This document shows, in pieces, positions 35,896 through 43,295 of a stretch of DNA of 64,000 bases. Where the stretch lies: positions 1 to 64,000 of the forward strand of contig DASQWR010000032.1 of assembly GCA_035640155.1 (NCBI GenBank). The letters run 5' to 3'. Made by a program: the position numbers and the translations under genes. This DNA comes from JALYQB01 sp035640155. Its GTDB lineage: Bacteria; Actinomycetota; Actinomycetes; Mycobacteriales; Pseudonocardiaceae. The notes under the pieces are model-generated. The model ran no database searches, was not told the origin of the DNA, and saw only the letters and a list, made by a program, of their open reading frames with translations. Position 1 is the stretch's first letter. Each line of letters begins with the position of its first letter.

Positions 35896-35924
35896 AAAGT
35901 AGTGAACGCCGCCATGAAGGTCAA
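35896..35924 (-). promoter_or_regulatory. Promoter of the ehuBCDA operon
   Basis: On the minus strand TTGACC (35919-35924) and TACTTT (35896-35901) are 17 bp apart, the best -35/-10 pair in the window. It gives a 5' leader of about 64 nt before ehuB. GGTTACAACGC and GCGTTACCGC further upstream are similar half-sites near 35947-35970 and may bind a regulator. The 185-nt gap contains no gene. Confidence 0.55.
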
Positions 35925-36010
35925 CGGCGGGGGCCCGATCAAGCGGTAACGCCTGCGCGTTGTAACCTTGCTGTGACCGGTCGGCGCGCTGATCCAGGGA
36001 CGGGAGCCCC

Positions 36011-37279
36011 TCAGCGCTGCGGCGGGGAGCTGACCCGCTCGACGTCGACACCGAGGCTGCGGAGGTTCTCCACGAACCGCGGGTAGCCCCGGTCGATGTG
36101 GAAGACGTCCCACACCTCGGTCACCCCGTCCGCGCACAGGCCGGCGAGCACCAACCCCGCGCCGGCCCGGATGTCGGAGGCCCACACCGGTGCGCTGGAG
36201 AGCATCGGAACCCCGCGCACCACCGCGTGGTGGCCGTCGGTACGGGCGTCGGCGCCGAGCCGCATCATCTCCTCCACGAACCGGAACCGGGCCTCGAACA
36301 CGTTCTCCGTGATCATCGACGTACCGTCGGAGATCGCGGAGACGGCGATGGCCATCGGCTGCAGGTCGGTGGCGAAGCCGGGATAGGGCAGCGTCACGAA
36401 ATCCACCGCCGTCGGCCGGTCCCGCATCATGACGCGGAAACCCCCGTCCGCGGTGGTGATCTGCGCCCCGGCCATCCGGAGCTTCTCCAGCACCAGGTCC
36501 AGATGATGCGGGTCGACGCCGTGCACCATGACATCACCGCGCGTCATCGCGGCGGCGAACGCCCACGTAGCGCCCACGATGCGGTCACCGATCACGCGGT
36601 GCTCCGTCGGCTGCAGGGCATCCACCCCGTCCACGGTCAAGGTGGACGTGCCCGCGCCGGAGAGCCGCGCGCCCATCTCCTGCAGCATCCGGCAGAGGTC
36701 CACGATCTCGGGCTCGCGCGCGGCGTTGTCGATCACGGTGGTGCCCTCCGCGAGCACCGCCGCCATCAGAATGTTCTCGGTCGCACCGACGCTCGGGAAG
36801 TCGAGCCAGATCTGCGCGCCGTGCAGGTCCTCGGCCTCGGCCACCACACACCCGTGCTCGATCTCGCTGCGGGCACCGAGGCGACGCAGCCCGTTCTGGT
36901 GCATGTCGAGCGGTCGGGATCCGATGGCGTCGCCCCCCGGTAGCGCCACCCGGGCCCGCTTGCACCGGCCTACCAGGGGACCCAGCACGCACACCGAGGC
37001 CCGCAGCCGGCTCACCGAGGCGTAGTCGGCCTCGTGCTTGGGCTCGGCCGGGGTGGTGATGCCGACCGTGTCGCCCGTGACGTCGACCTCGCAGCCCAGG
37101 CCCCGGAGCACGTCGGCCATCAGTGGGACGTCGAGGATCTCGGGGCAGTTCGTGATCGTGGTGGTGCCCTCGGCCAGCAGCGCCGCCGCCATCAGCTTCA
37201 GCACACTGTTCTTGGCGCCGACGACCTGCACCTCGCCGGCCAGCCGGGCGCCACCGTGGATTCTGAAGTGCTCACTCAC
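36011..37279 (-). CDS. murA: UDP-GlcNAc enolpyruvyl transferase MurA with Asp117
   Basis: MurA, 422 residues, does the first step of peptidoglycan synthesis: phosphoenolpyruvate plus UDP-GlcNAc. The two-domain fold shows GAKNSVLKLMAAALL, SVGATENILMAAVLAEG and RGYPRFVENL. The loop residue that is Cys in most bacteria is Asp117 (LPGGDAIGSRPLDMH), as in M. tuberculosis, where it makes the enzyme insensitive to fosfomycin. Lys23 and Asn24 of the substrate site are present. The GTG at 37279 starts 7 nt after a TAGGCT box in the palindrome shared with pduO. The frame continues upstream through pduO but that is not coding. Position equals Rv1315. Confidence 0.96.
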   Translation of the reverse strand: MSEHFRIHGGARLAGEVQVVGAKNSVLKLMAAALLAEGTTTITNCPEILDVPLMADVLRGLGCEVDVTGDTVGITTPAEPKHEADYASVSRLRASVCVLGPLVGRCKRARVALPGGDAIGSRPLDMHQNGLRRLGARSEIEHGCVVAEAEDLHGAQIWLDFPSVGATENILMAAVLAEGTTVIDNAAREPEIVDLCRMLQEMGARLSGAGTSTLTVDGVDALQPTEHRVIGDRIVGATWAFAAAMTRGDVMVHGVDPHHLDLVLEKLRMAGAQITTADGGFRVMMRDRPTAVDFVTLPYPGFATDLQPMAIAVSAISDGTSMITENVFEARFRFVEEMMRLGADARTDGHHAVVRGVPMLSSAPVWASDIRAGAGLVLAGLCADGVTEVWDVFHIDRGYPRFVENLRSLGVDVERVSSPPQR

Positions 37280-37280
37280 G

Positions 37281-37306
37281 GGGCGCAGCCTACGTAGGCT
37301 GCGCCC
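37281..37306. promoter_or_regulatory. 26-bp perfect palindrome serving as bidirectional leaderless promoter
   Basis: The half-site GGGCGCAGCCTAC is followed directly by its complement, making a 26-bp palindrome that exactly fills the gap between the murA GTG and the pduO ATG, apart from one base. Each half provides a TAGGCT -10 box (37287-37292 minus, 37295-37300 plus) 6-7 nt from its start codon. Both mRNAs would therefore be leaderless. The two boxes are separated by 2 bp, so polymerase could load in only one direction at a time. Confidence 0.6.
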
Positions 37307-37882
37307 ATGGCCGTGCACCTCACCAAGATCTACACCCGCACCGGCGACGACGGGACCAGCGGACTCGGTGACTTCTCCCGGGTGGCGAAGACGGATCCCC
37401 GGTTGGTGGCCTATGCCGACGCGGAGGAGGCCAACGCCGCGATCGGCGTCGCGCTGGCTCTCGGCGCGTTGCCCGAGGACGTCGCGACCGTGCTGCGTCG
37501 GGTGCAGAACGACCTGTTCGACGTGGGCGCGGACCTGTGCACCCCCATCGCCCAGCAAGGTCCGACCCACACACCGTTGCGAATCACCGACGGATACGTC
37601 ACCAGGCTCGAGGGCTGGTGCGACGGGTTCAACGCCGAGCTGAGCAAGCTGGACTCGTTCATCCTGCCCGGCGGCACCCCGGGGGCGGCGCTGCTGCACA
37701 CAGCCCGGGTCGTCGTCCGCCGTGCCGAGCGCAGCACCTGGGCGGTGATGGAAGCCGATCCTGACGGCACCAACCCGATCACAGCGCGCTACCTCAACCG
37801 ACTGTCCGACCTGCTGTTCATCCTTGGCCGGAAGGCGAACCCGGACGGCGACGTGCTCTGGAAGCCAGGCGGCGAGCGCTAG
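37307..37882 (+). CDS. pduO: Cob(I)alamin adenosyltransferase, PduO type
   Basis: This 191-residue trimeric enzyme adenosylates cob(I)alamin with ATP to make coenzyme B12, needed by methylmalonyl-CoA mutase. KIYTRTGDDGTSGLGD is the ATP-binding signature near the N terminus. FILPGGTPGAALLHTARVVVRRAER carries the catalytic Arg/His set, and ITARYLNRLSDLLFILGRKAN closes the helical bundle. The start is fixed by the divergent palindrome and lacks any ribosome site. Position equals Rv1314c next to murA. It links functionally to meaB and the epimerase about 10 kb away. Confidence 0.95.
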   Translation: MAVHLTKIYTRTGDDGTSGLGDFSRVAKTDPRLVAYADAEEANAAIGVALALGALPEDVATVLRRVQNDLFDVGADLCTPIAQQGPTHTPLRITDGYVTRLEGWCDGFNAELSKLDSFILPGGTPGAALLHTARVVVRRAERSTWAVMEADPDGTNPITARYLNRLSDLLFILGRKANPDGDVLWKPGGER

Positions 37883-37907
37883 CGCACCCGCCGACAGCAC
37901 TGGCGCG

Positions 37908-38339
37908 CTACGACGGGCGGGGGACGTTGCTGCCGGGCGGCGCGGACTCCAACCAGGACAGGAACCCGGTCAAGGTGTCTCGTCCCATCGCCAGCTCCAC
38001 CTCCCGATCAGCGACCCGACAGGCCAGCACCACCGACCCGGACGGTATGGCGTAGCTCTCGGGGATCGTCGGCTCGCGCCGATGGGTGATCTCGAGCTGC
38101 TCGCGGGCGAGCACCCGGTCGGGGCCGGAGCGCAGACTCGACACCTTGTACCAAGCAAAGACATCGCCCTGATACCGGGCAACACCCAGATGCCAACCGC
38201 GGCCAGCCGGGTCCGGACGAGTGCGCAGCGCCACGTCGACCCCTGCGCGACGGACCAGGCGCAGCCGCCGTCCCACGAGCAGGGCGACGAACAGCACCAC
38301 AAGCAGCAGGACCAGCCCGAGAACATCGGCGATGCCCAT
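37908..38339 (-). CDS. DUF2550 membrane-anchored protein
   Basis: This 143-residue protein has one N-terminal membrane helix (ADVLGLVLLLVVLFVALLVGRRL) and then a small beta domain with WHLGVARYQGDVFAWYKVSSL and REPTIPESYAIPSGSVVLACR. It is the actinobacterial DUF2550 family found directly after atpC (Rv1312). The function is unknown; the constant place at the end of the atp operon hints at a role linked to the membrane or ATP synthase. The ATG lies 36 bp after the atpC stop, so it is likely part of the operon. The C-terminal tail is Pro/Ser-rich. Confidence 0.85.
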   Translation of the reverse strand: MGIADVLGLVLLLVVLFVALLVGRRLRLVRRAGVDVALRTRPDPAGRGWHLGVARYQGDVFAWYKVSSLRSGPDRVLAREQLEITHRREPTIPESYAIPSGSVVLACRVADREVELAMGRDTLTGFLSWLESAPPGSNVPRPS

Positions 38340-38375
38340 GGCGGTCGGTGCCCCACCCCCGCTGCGGTCAGGTCC

Positions 38376-38762
38376 CTACCCGGCCGCCTCGATCCGGGCG
38401 CGTGCCCTGGCCCGCGCCACATCGACCTCCTCGGCGTCGGAGTCGGAGTCCGACTCGGTGCGCCGCAGCGCCTCGCGCGCCCGCTCGACGTCGATCTCGT
38501 CGGCCAGCTCGGCCGTCTCGGCCAGCACACTGACCTTCTCCCCGGTCACCGAGAGGAAACCCCCGTGCACGGCGACCGTGATCTGCTCGCCGTCAGTGGG
38601 GTTGATCCGCACGACACCGCCCGCCACGAGCTCGCCGAGCAACGGCGCGTGGCCCGGCAGCACGCCGAGCTCGCCCTCGGTGGTCCGAGCGAAGACGCTC
38701 TGCGCCTCGCCGGACCACACCCGCTTCTCCACCGCGACCACTTCGACGGCCATCTCAGCCAC
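38376..38762 (-). CDS. atpC: ATP synthase epsilon subunit
   Basis: This 128-residue regulatory subunit of F1 has an N-terminal beta barrel (VEKRVWSGEAQSVFARTTEGELGVLPGHAPLLGEL) and a short helical part. A Ser/Asp insert (TESDSDSDAEE) comes before the last helix, as mycobacterial epsilon also has. The GTG at 38762 is chosen for GAGGAGGCACAC upstream; an ATG at 38780 would overlap the atpD stop by 4 bp, and an ATG at 38753 is a third option. It follows atpD in the usual order. Confidence 0.93.
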   Translation of the reverse strand: MAEMAVEVVAVEKRVWSGEAQSVFARTTEGELGVLPGHAPLLGELVAGGVVRINPTDGEQITVAVHGGFLSVTGEKVSVLAETAELADEIDVERAREALRRTESDSDSDAEEVDVARARARARIEAAG

Positions 38763-38776
38763 GTGTGCCTCCTCAT

Positions 38777-40624
38777 TCACTCATTGCCGGAGCTGGCCTT
38801 GCGGTCGGAGCTGGACTCGTTTTCTGAGCTGGACTTGCTACCGGAGCTGGCCTTGCTGCCGGAACCGGACTCGCTCTCGGAGCTGGCCTTGCTACCGGAA
38901 CCGGACTCGCTGCCGGAACCGGACTCGCTCTCGGAGCTGGCCTTGCGGCTGGAGCTGGACTTGCCCTCGCGACCGGACTCGCCATCAGAGCCGGGCTCGT
39001 CCTCGGAACCGGACTCACCCTCGGAGCGGGACTCGTCCTCGGAACCGGACTCGCTCTCAGAGCCGGACTCGCTCTCAGAGCCGGACTCGTCCTCGGAACC
39101 GGACTCGCTCTCAGAGCGGGACTTGCCGCCGGAGCTGGACTTGCCGTCGGATCCGCCGAGTTCTTGGTACCGCTTCTCCAGGTCCTCCAGACCACCGCGC
39201 ATGAAAAAGGCCTGCTCGGGCATGTGGTCGAACTCGCCCTTGGCGAGCTTGTCGAACGCCTCGATGGTCTCCTTCAGCGGCACGTTCGAGCCCTCTGTGC
39301 CGGTGAACTGCTCGGCGGCATACATGTTCTGCGACAGGAACCGCTCGATGCGCCGGGCCCGGTTGACCGTGACCTTGTCCTCTTCGGACAGCTCGTCGAT
39401 GCCGAGGATGGCGATGATGTCCTGCAGGTCGCTGTACTTCTGCAGGATCCGCTTGACCTCCTGGGCGACCCGGTAGTGCTCGTCACCCACGTACTGCGGG
39501 TCGAGAATTGTGGACGACGAGGTCAGCGGGTCCACCGCCGGGAAGATGCCCTTGGAGAACACGCTCCTGGACAGCTCCGTCGTTGCGTCGAGGTGCGCGA
39601 AGGTGGTGGCCGGCGCCGGGTCGGTGTAGTCGTCGGCCGGCACGAAGACCGCCTGCATCGAGGTGATCGAGCGGCCCCGGATGGAGGTGATGCGCTCCTG
39701 CAGCTCACCCATCTCGTCGGCCAGGGTCGGCTGGTAGCCCACGGCGGAAGGCAGCCGGCCCAGCAGGGTCGAGACCTCCGTGCCGGCCTGGGTGAATCGG
39801 AAGATGTTGTCGATGAACAGCAGCACGTCCTGGTCCATCTCGTCGCGGAAGTACTCCGCCATCGTCAGCGCGGACAACCCCACGCGCATCCGGGTGCCGG
39901 GTGGCTCGTCCATCTGACCGAACACCAGCGCGGTGTCCTTGAGAACGTCGGCGTCCGCCAGCTCCAGCCAGATGTCGTTGCCCTCACGGGTGCGCTCGCC
40001 CACGCCGGCGAACACCGAGGTGCCGCCGAAGTTGCGGGCGACTCGGTTGATCATCTCCTGGATGAGCACCGTCTTGCCCACCCCGGCGCCGCCGAACAGG
40101 GCGATCTTGCCCCCCTGCACGTACGGGGTGAGCAGGTCGATGACCTTGAGACCGGTCTCCAGCATCTCGGTCTTGCCCTCAAGCTGGTCGAAGGCCGGCG
40201 CCGAGCGGTGTATCGCCCAGCGGTCGCCGCTGAACTCTGTGTCTGGAGCGTCCAGGCACTCGCCGAGCAGGTTGAACACGTGGCCCTTGACCTGCTCACC
40301 CACCGGGACGGAGATGGCCGTCCCGGTGTCGGTGACGGGGGCGCCGCGCACCAGGCCGTCCTGCGGCTGCATCGCGATGGCCCGGACCGTGTTGTTACCC
40401 AGGTGCTGGGCGACCTCCAGGGTCATCGTCTTGCGCACCACCTCGAGGTCGACCTCGACGGTCAGCGCGTTGAACAGTTCGGGCATCTGGTCCCGCGGGA
40501 ACTCGACGTCCACCACGGGACCGGTCACTCGCACCACCCGCCCGGTGCCGGCCTCGGACCGGGAGTCAGCGTTGTTCTGCTCAGCGTTGTTCTGCTCAGC
40601 GTTGTTCTGCTCAGTTGTCGTCAT
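38777..40624 (-). CDS. atpD: ATP synthase beta subunit with long Ser/Glu/Gly C-terminal tail
   Basis: This 615-residue catalytic subunit is normally about 480. The core is ordinary: Walker A GGAGVGKT (178-185), GERTREGNDIW, Walker B VLLFIDNIFRFTQAG, the DELSEED segment (ELSEED, 411-416) and RGGLEDLEKRYQEL at the expected end. From about residue 490 a tail of about 125 residues follows, made almost only of Ser, Glu, Gly, Asp and some Lys, in repeated units such as SESESG and SEDESG, then KASSESESGSGS-type units. The N terminus has EQNNA three times. The tail is in frame and ends at a stop overlapping the atpC region. Starts at 40633 or 40636 are alternatives. Confidence 0.93.
   Translation of the reverse strand: MTTTEQNNAEQNNAEQNNADSRSEAGTGRVVRVTGPVVDVEFPRDQMPELFNALTVEVDLEVVRKTMTLEVAQHLGNNTVRAIAMQPQDGLVRGAPVTDTGTAISVPVGEQVKGHVFNLLGECLDAPDTEFSGDRWAIHRSAPAFDQLEGKTEMLETGLKVIDLLTPYVQGGKIALFGGAGVGKTVLIQEMINRVARNFGGTSVFAGVGERTREGNDIWLELADADVLKDTALVFGQMDEPPGTRMRVGLSALTMAEYFRDEMDQDVLLFIDNIFRFTQAGTEVSTLLGRLPSAVGYQPTLADEMGELQERITSIRGRSITSMQAVFVPADDYTDPAPATTFAHLDATTELSRSVFSKGIFPAVDPLTSSSTILDPQYVGDEHYRVAQEVKRILQKYSDLQDIIAILGIDELSEEDKVTVNRARRIERFLSQNMYAAEQFTGTEGSNVPLKETIEAFDKLAKGEFDHMPEQAFFMRGGLEDLEKRYQELGGSDGKSSSGGKSRSESESGSEDESGSESESGSESESGSEDESRSEGESGSEDEPGSDGESGREGKSSSSRKASSESESGSGSESGSGSKASSESESGSGSKASSGSKSSSENESSSDRKASSGNE
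38780..39157 (-). repeat. Tandem repeats encoding the beta-subunit tail
   Basis: About 378 bp of imperfect 6-, 18- and larger-unit repeats lie at the end of atpD. The 18-bp unit GAGAGCGAGTCCGGCTCT (ESESGS) recurs near 39040-39110. A longer unit starting GAGCTGGCCTTGCT (plus strand) recurs at about 38837, 38879 and 38933. All variants keep the reading frame, which points to growth by slippage or unequal exchange under frame selection. Confidence 0.8.
40566..40610 (-). repeat. Three perfect 15-bp repeats near the atpD start
   Basis: TCAGCGTTGTTCTGC (plus strand) is repeated three times without a mismatch at 40566-40580, 40581-40595 and 40596-40610, with 4 more bases of a fourth copy. It encodes EQNNA three times. 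Perfect identity suggests a recent and possibly variable array. Confidence 0.85.
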
Positions 40625-40625
40625 C

Positions 40626-41585
40626 TCAGTCATCACTCCCGACGGCGGACAGCGCCTCGGCGCCTCCGACGATCTCGCTGATCTCCTGGGTGATCTGACC
40701 CTGCCTGGCCTGGTTCGCCTGCAGGGTGAGGTCGCGGATGAGGTCGGTGGCGTTGTCGGTGGCGGCCTTCATCGCCTGGCGGCGAGCGGCGGACTCCGAC
40801 GCGGCGGCCTCGAGCAGCGCCGCGAAGATGCGGGTGTTGATGTACTTCGGCAGCATGTTGCCGAGCAGGATCTCCGCGTCCGGTTCGAACTCGTAGACCG
40901 GTCGCAGTCCGTCCGCCGAGCGCTGCTCCCCGTCGGTCTCGTCCTCCTCGAGGTACTCCACCTCCAGCGGAGCCACCCGGCGTGCCTTCGGCACCTGGCT
41001 GAGCATCGAGCGGAACTCGTTGTAGACGACGTGCAGCTCGTCCACGCCCTCGATGCCGTCCTCCCCACCGCCGGACTCGTCATCGTCGGCACCGGCCAGG
41101 AAGGCCGAGACCAGGGTCCGGCCCACGTCGACGGCGTCAGAGTAGGCGGGCTGCTCGGAGAACCCGATCCAGGAGTCCACGACGTTCCGCTGGCGGAACC
41201 GGTAGTAGTTCAGGCCCTTGCGGCCGATCACGTAGAGCCTGATGGACTTGCCCTCCTCGCGCAGCAACGACTGCAGCTCCTCCGCGGCGCGCAGGATGTT
41301 GGCGTTGTAGCCGCCGGCCAGGCCGCGGTCGCTGGTGACGACCAGCACGCCGGCCCGCTTCGGGTTCTCCCGCTCGACGAGCAGCGGGCTGTCCAGGTTC
41401 GCTGCCCCGGTCGCCAGCGCGGAGAGCACCTTGGTGATCTCTTCTGCATAGGGCCGGGACGCCTCCACCCTGGCCTGGGCCTTGCCGATGCGCGAGGTGG
41501 CGATGAGCTCCATCGCGCCGGTGATCTTCTTGATCGACTGGACCGAGCGAGTCCGCCGGCGCAGTACCCTCAGCTGTGCTGCCAT
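40626..41585 (-). CDS. atpG: ATP synthase gamma subunit
   Basis: This 319-residue central stalk has an N-terminal coiled coil (RRRTRSVQSIKKITGAMELIATSRIGKAQ) and a C-terminal helix (AMKAATDNATDLIRDLTLQANQARQGQITQEISEIVGGAEAL), which form the rotor axle. The acidic insertion AGADDDESGGGEDGIEGVDELH, about residues 165-188, matches the extra gamma loop of mycobacteria that limits ATP hydrolysis. The ATG follows the atpA stop by 13 bp. The gene end overlaps the possible early starts of atpD. Confidence 0.95.
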   Translation of the reverse strand: MAAQLRVLRRRTRSVQSIKKITGAMELIATSRIGKAQARVEASRPYAEEITKVLSALATGAANLDSPLLVERENPKRAGVLVVTSDRGLAGGYNANILRAAEELQSLLREEGKSIRLYVIGRKGLNYYRFRQRNVVDSWIGFSEQPAYSDAVDVGRTLVSAFLAGADDDESGGGEDGIEGVDELHVVYNEFRSMLSQVPKARRVAPLEVEYLEEDETDGEQRSADGLRPVYEFEPDAEILLGNMLPKYINTRIFAALLEAAASESAARRQAMKAATDNATDLIRDLTLQANQARQGQITQEISEIVGGAEALSAVGSDD

Positions 41586-41598
41586 CAGTGCGTCCCGG

Positions 41599-43248
41599 TC
41601 ACTTCTTCGGGGCCGGCTTGTTGACCTTGACGGTCTCCTGGTCCACCTCGTCGGCGTCCATCGCCTCCGCGTCCTCCTCGTTGCCGGCCACCGAGGACCC
41701 ATCGGAGGCGGTGAACTCCTTCTTGAACGACTCCACCGCCTTCACCACGCTGTTCTCGGTGCCCTCGTCGAACGACCCGGACTCACGGATCCCCGACAGG
41801 ATGCCCTCCTCGTGGTGCCGGATGTGATCGAGGAACTCGCTCTCGAACCGGCGGACGTCGTCCACGGGGACCGAATCGAGGTGCCCCTTGGTCCCGAGGA
41901 AGATCGAGACGACCTGCTCCTCCACCGGCACCGGCACGTACTGGTCCTGCTTGAGCAGCTCCATCAGCCGGGCGCCGCGATCCAGCTGCGACTTGGACGT
42001 CGGATCCAGGGTGTCCGAGCCGAAGGCGGCGAAGGACTCCAGCTCGCGGTACTGCGAGAGGTCCAGGCGCAGCGTGCCGCCCACCGACTTCATCGCCTTG
42101 ATCTGTGCCGCCCCACCCACCCGGGACACCGAGACACCGACGTTGATGGCCGGGCGCTGACCCTGGTTGAACAGGTCCGCCTCCAGGAAGCACTGCCCGT
42201 CGGTGATGGAGATGACGTTCGTCGGGATGTAGGCGGAGATGTCGTTGGCCTTGGTCTCGATGATCGGCAGCCCGGTGAGCGAACCGCTGCCGAGATCGTC
42301 GGAGAGCTTGGCGCAGCGTTCCAGGAGGCGGGAGTGCAGGTAGAACACGTCACCGGGGTAGGCCTCGCGACCCGGTGGGCGGCGCAGCAGCAGGGAGATG
42401 GCGCGGTAGGCGTCGGCATGCTTGGACAGGTCGTCGAACACGATGAGGACGTGCTTGCCCTGGTACATCCAGTGCTGGCCGAGGGCCGAGCCGGTGTAGG
42501 GGGCCAGCCACTTGAACCCCGCCGAGTCCGCCGCCGGCGCGGCGACGATCGTGGTGTACTCCAGCGCGCCCGCCTTCTCCAGCGACTCACGCACGGCGGC
42601 GATCGTGGAGCCCTTCTGGCCGATCGCGACATAGATGCAGCGCACCTGCTTGTCGGGGTCGCCGGTCTCCCAGTTCCCCCGCTGGTTCACGATCGTGTCG
42701 GTGCACACGGCCGTCTTGCCGGTCTTGCGGTCACCGATGATCAGCTGACGCTGCCCGCGGCCGATCGGGGTCATCGAGTCAATGGCCTTGATCCCGCTCT
42801 GCAGCGGTTCCTTCACCGGCTGCCGCTGCACCACCGACGCGGCCTGCAGCTCGAGCACCCGCTGCTCCTCGGCCTCGATGTCGCCGAGCCCGTCGATCGG
42901 GTTGCCCAGCGGGTCGATCACCCGGCCGAGGAAGGCGTCACCCACCGGCACGGAGAGGATGGTGCCGGTGCGCTGGACCTGCTGCCCCTCCTCGATCGTC
43001 TCGTAGTTGCCGAGGATGACCGCACCGATCTCCCGCTCGTCGAGGTTCAGCGCGACCCCCAGCACGCCACCCGGAAACTCCAGCAGCTCGTTGGCCATCG
43101 CCGAGGGCAGGCCCTCGAGCCGGGCGATACCGTCGCCGGTATAGGTCACCACGCCCACCTCCTCCCGGGAGGTGTCTGTCGAGAACGAGGTGACGTAGTT
43201 CTCGACCGCGCTCCGGATCTCGTCCGAGGAGATCGTCAGCTCCGCCAT
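41599..43248 (-). CDS. atpA: ATP synthase alpha subunit
   Basis: This 549-residue non-catalytic nucleotide-binding subunit of F1 has Walker A GDRKTGKT, IYVAIGQKGSTIA, the Walker B-like VLIVFDDLSKHA and the Arg-finger region SVSRVGGAAQ. The C-terminal extension, about 30 residues beyond the E. coli length (NEEDAEAMDADEVDQETVKVNKPAPKK), is typical of mycobacterial alpha, where it suppresses ATP hydrolysis. The start ATG has AGGGACGG upstream. It lies in the usual order after atpH, with a 47-bp gap. Confidence 0.96.
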   Translation of the reverse strand: MAELTISSDEIRSAVENYVTSFSTDTSREEVGVVTYTGDGIARLEGLPSAMANELLEFPGGVLGVALNLDEREIGAVILGNYETIEEGQQVQRTGTILSVPVGDAFLGRVIDPLGNPIDGLGDIEAEEQRVLELQAASVVQRQPVKEPLQSGIKAIDSMTPIGRGQRQLIIGDRKTGKTAVCTDTIVNQRGNWETGDPDKQVRCIYVAIGQKGSTIAAVRESLEKAGALEYTTIVAAPAADSAGFKWLAPYTGSALGQHWMYQGKHVLIVFDDLSKHADAYRAISLLLRRPPGREAYPGDVFYLHSRLLERCAKLSDDLGSGSLTGLPIIETKANDISAYIPTNVISITDGQCFLEADLFNQGQRPAINVGVSVSRVGGAAQIKAMKSVGGTLRLDLSQYRELESFAAFGSDTLDPTSKSQLDRGARLMELLKQDQYVPVPVEEQVVSIFLGTKGHLDSVPVDDVRRFESEFLDHIRHHEEGILSGIRESGSFDEGTENSVVKAVESFKKEFTASDGSSVAGNEEDAEAMDADEVDQETVKVNKPAPKK

Positions 43249-43295
43249 GGTATCCGTCCCTGCTCTCGTGGTATGGGGTCTTCATCTCGTGCGGC

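Noticed and set aside
37280..37900. Upstream extension of murA through pduO
   Set aside because: pduO is certain on the other strand, and the palindrome and TAGGCT box set the murA start at 37279.
37824..39476. Long plus-strand reading frame over the end of atpD and atpC
   Set aside because: It is the mirror of the Ser/Glu repeats, which keep complementary frames open; it has no start signal and covers two certain genes on the other strand.
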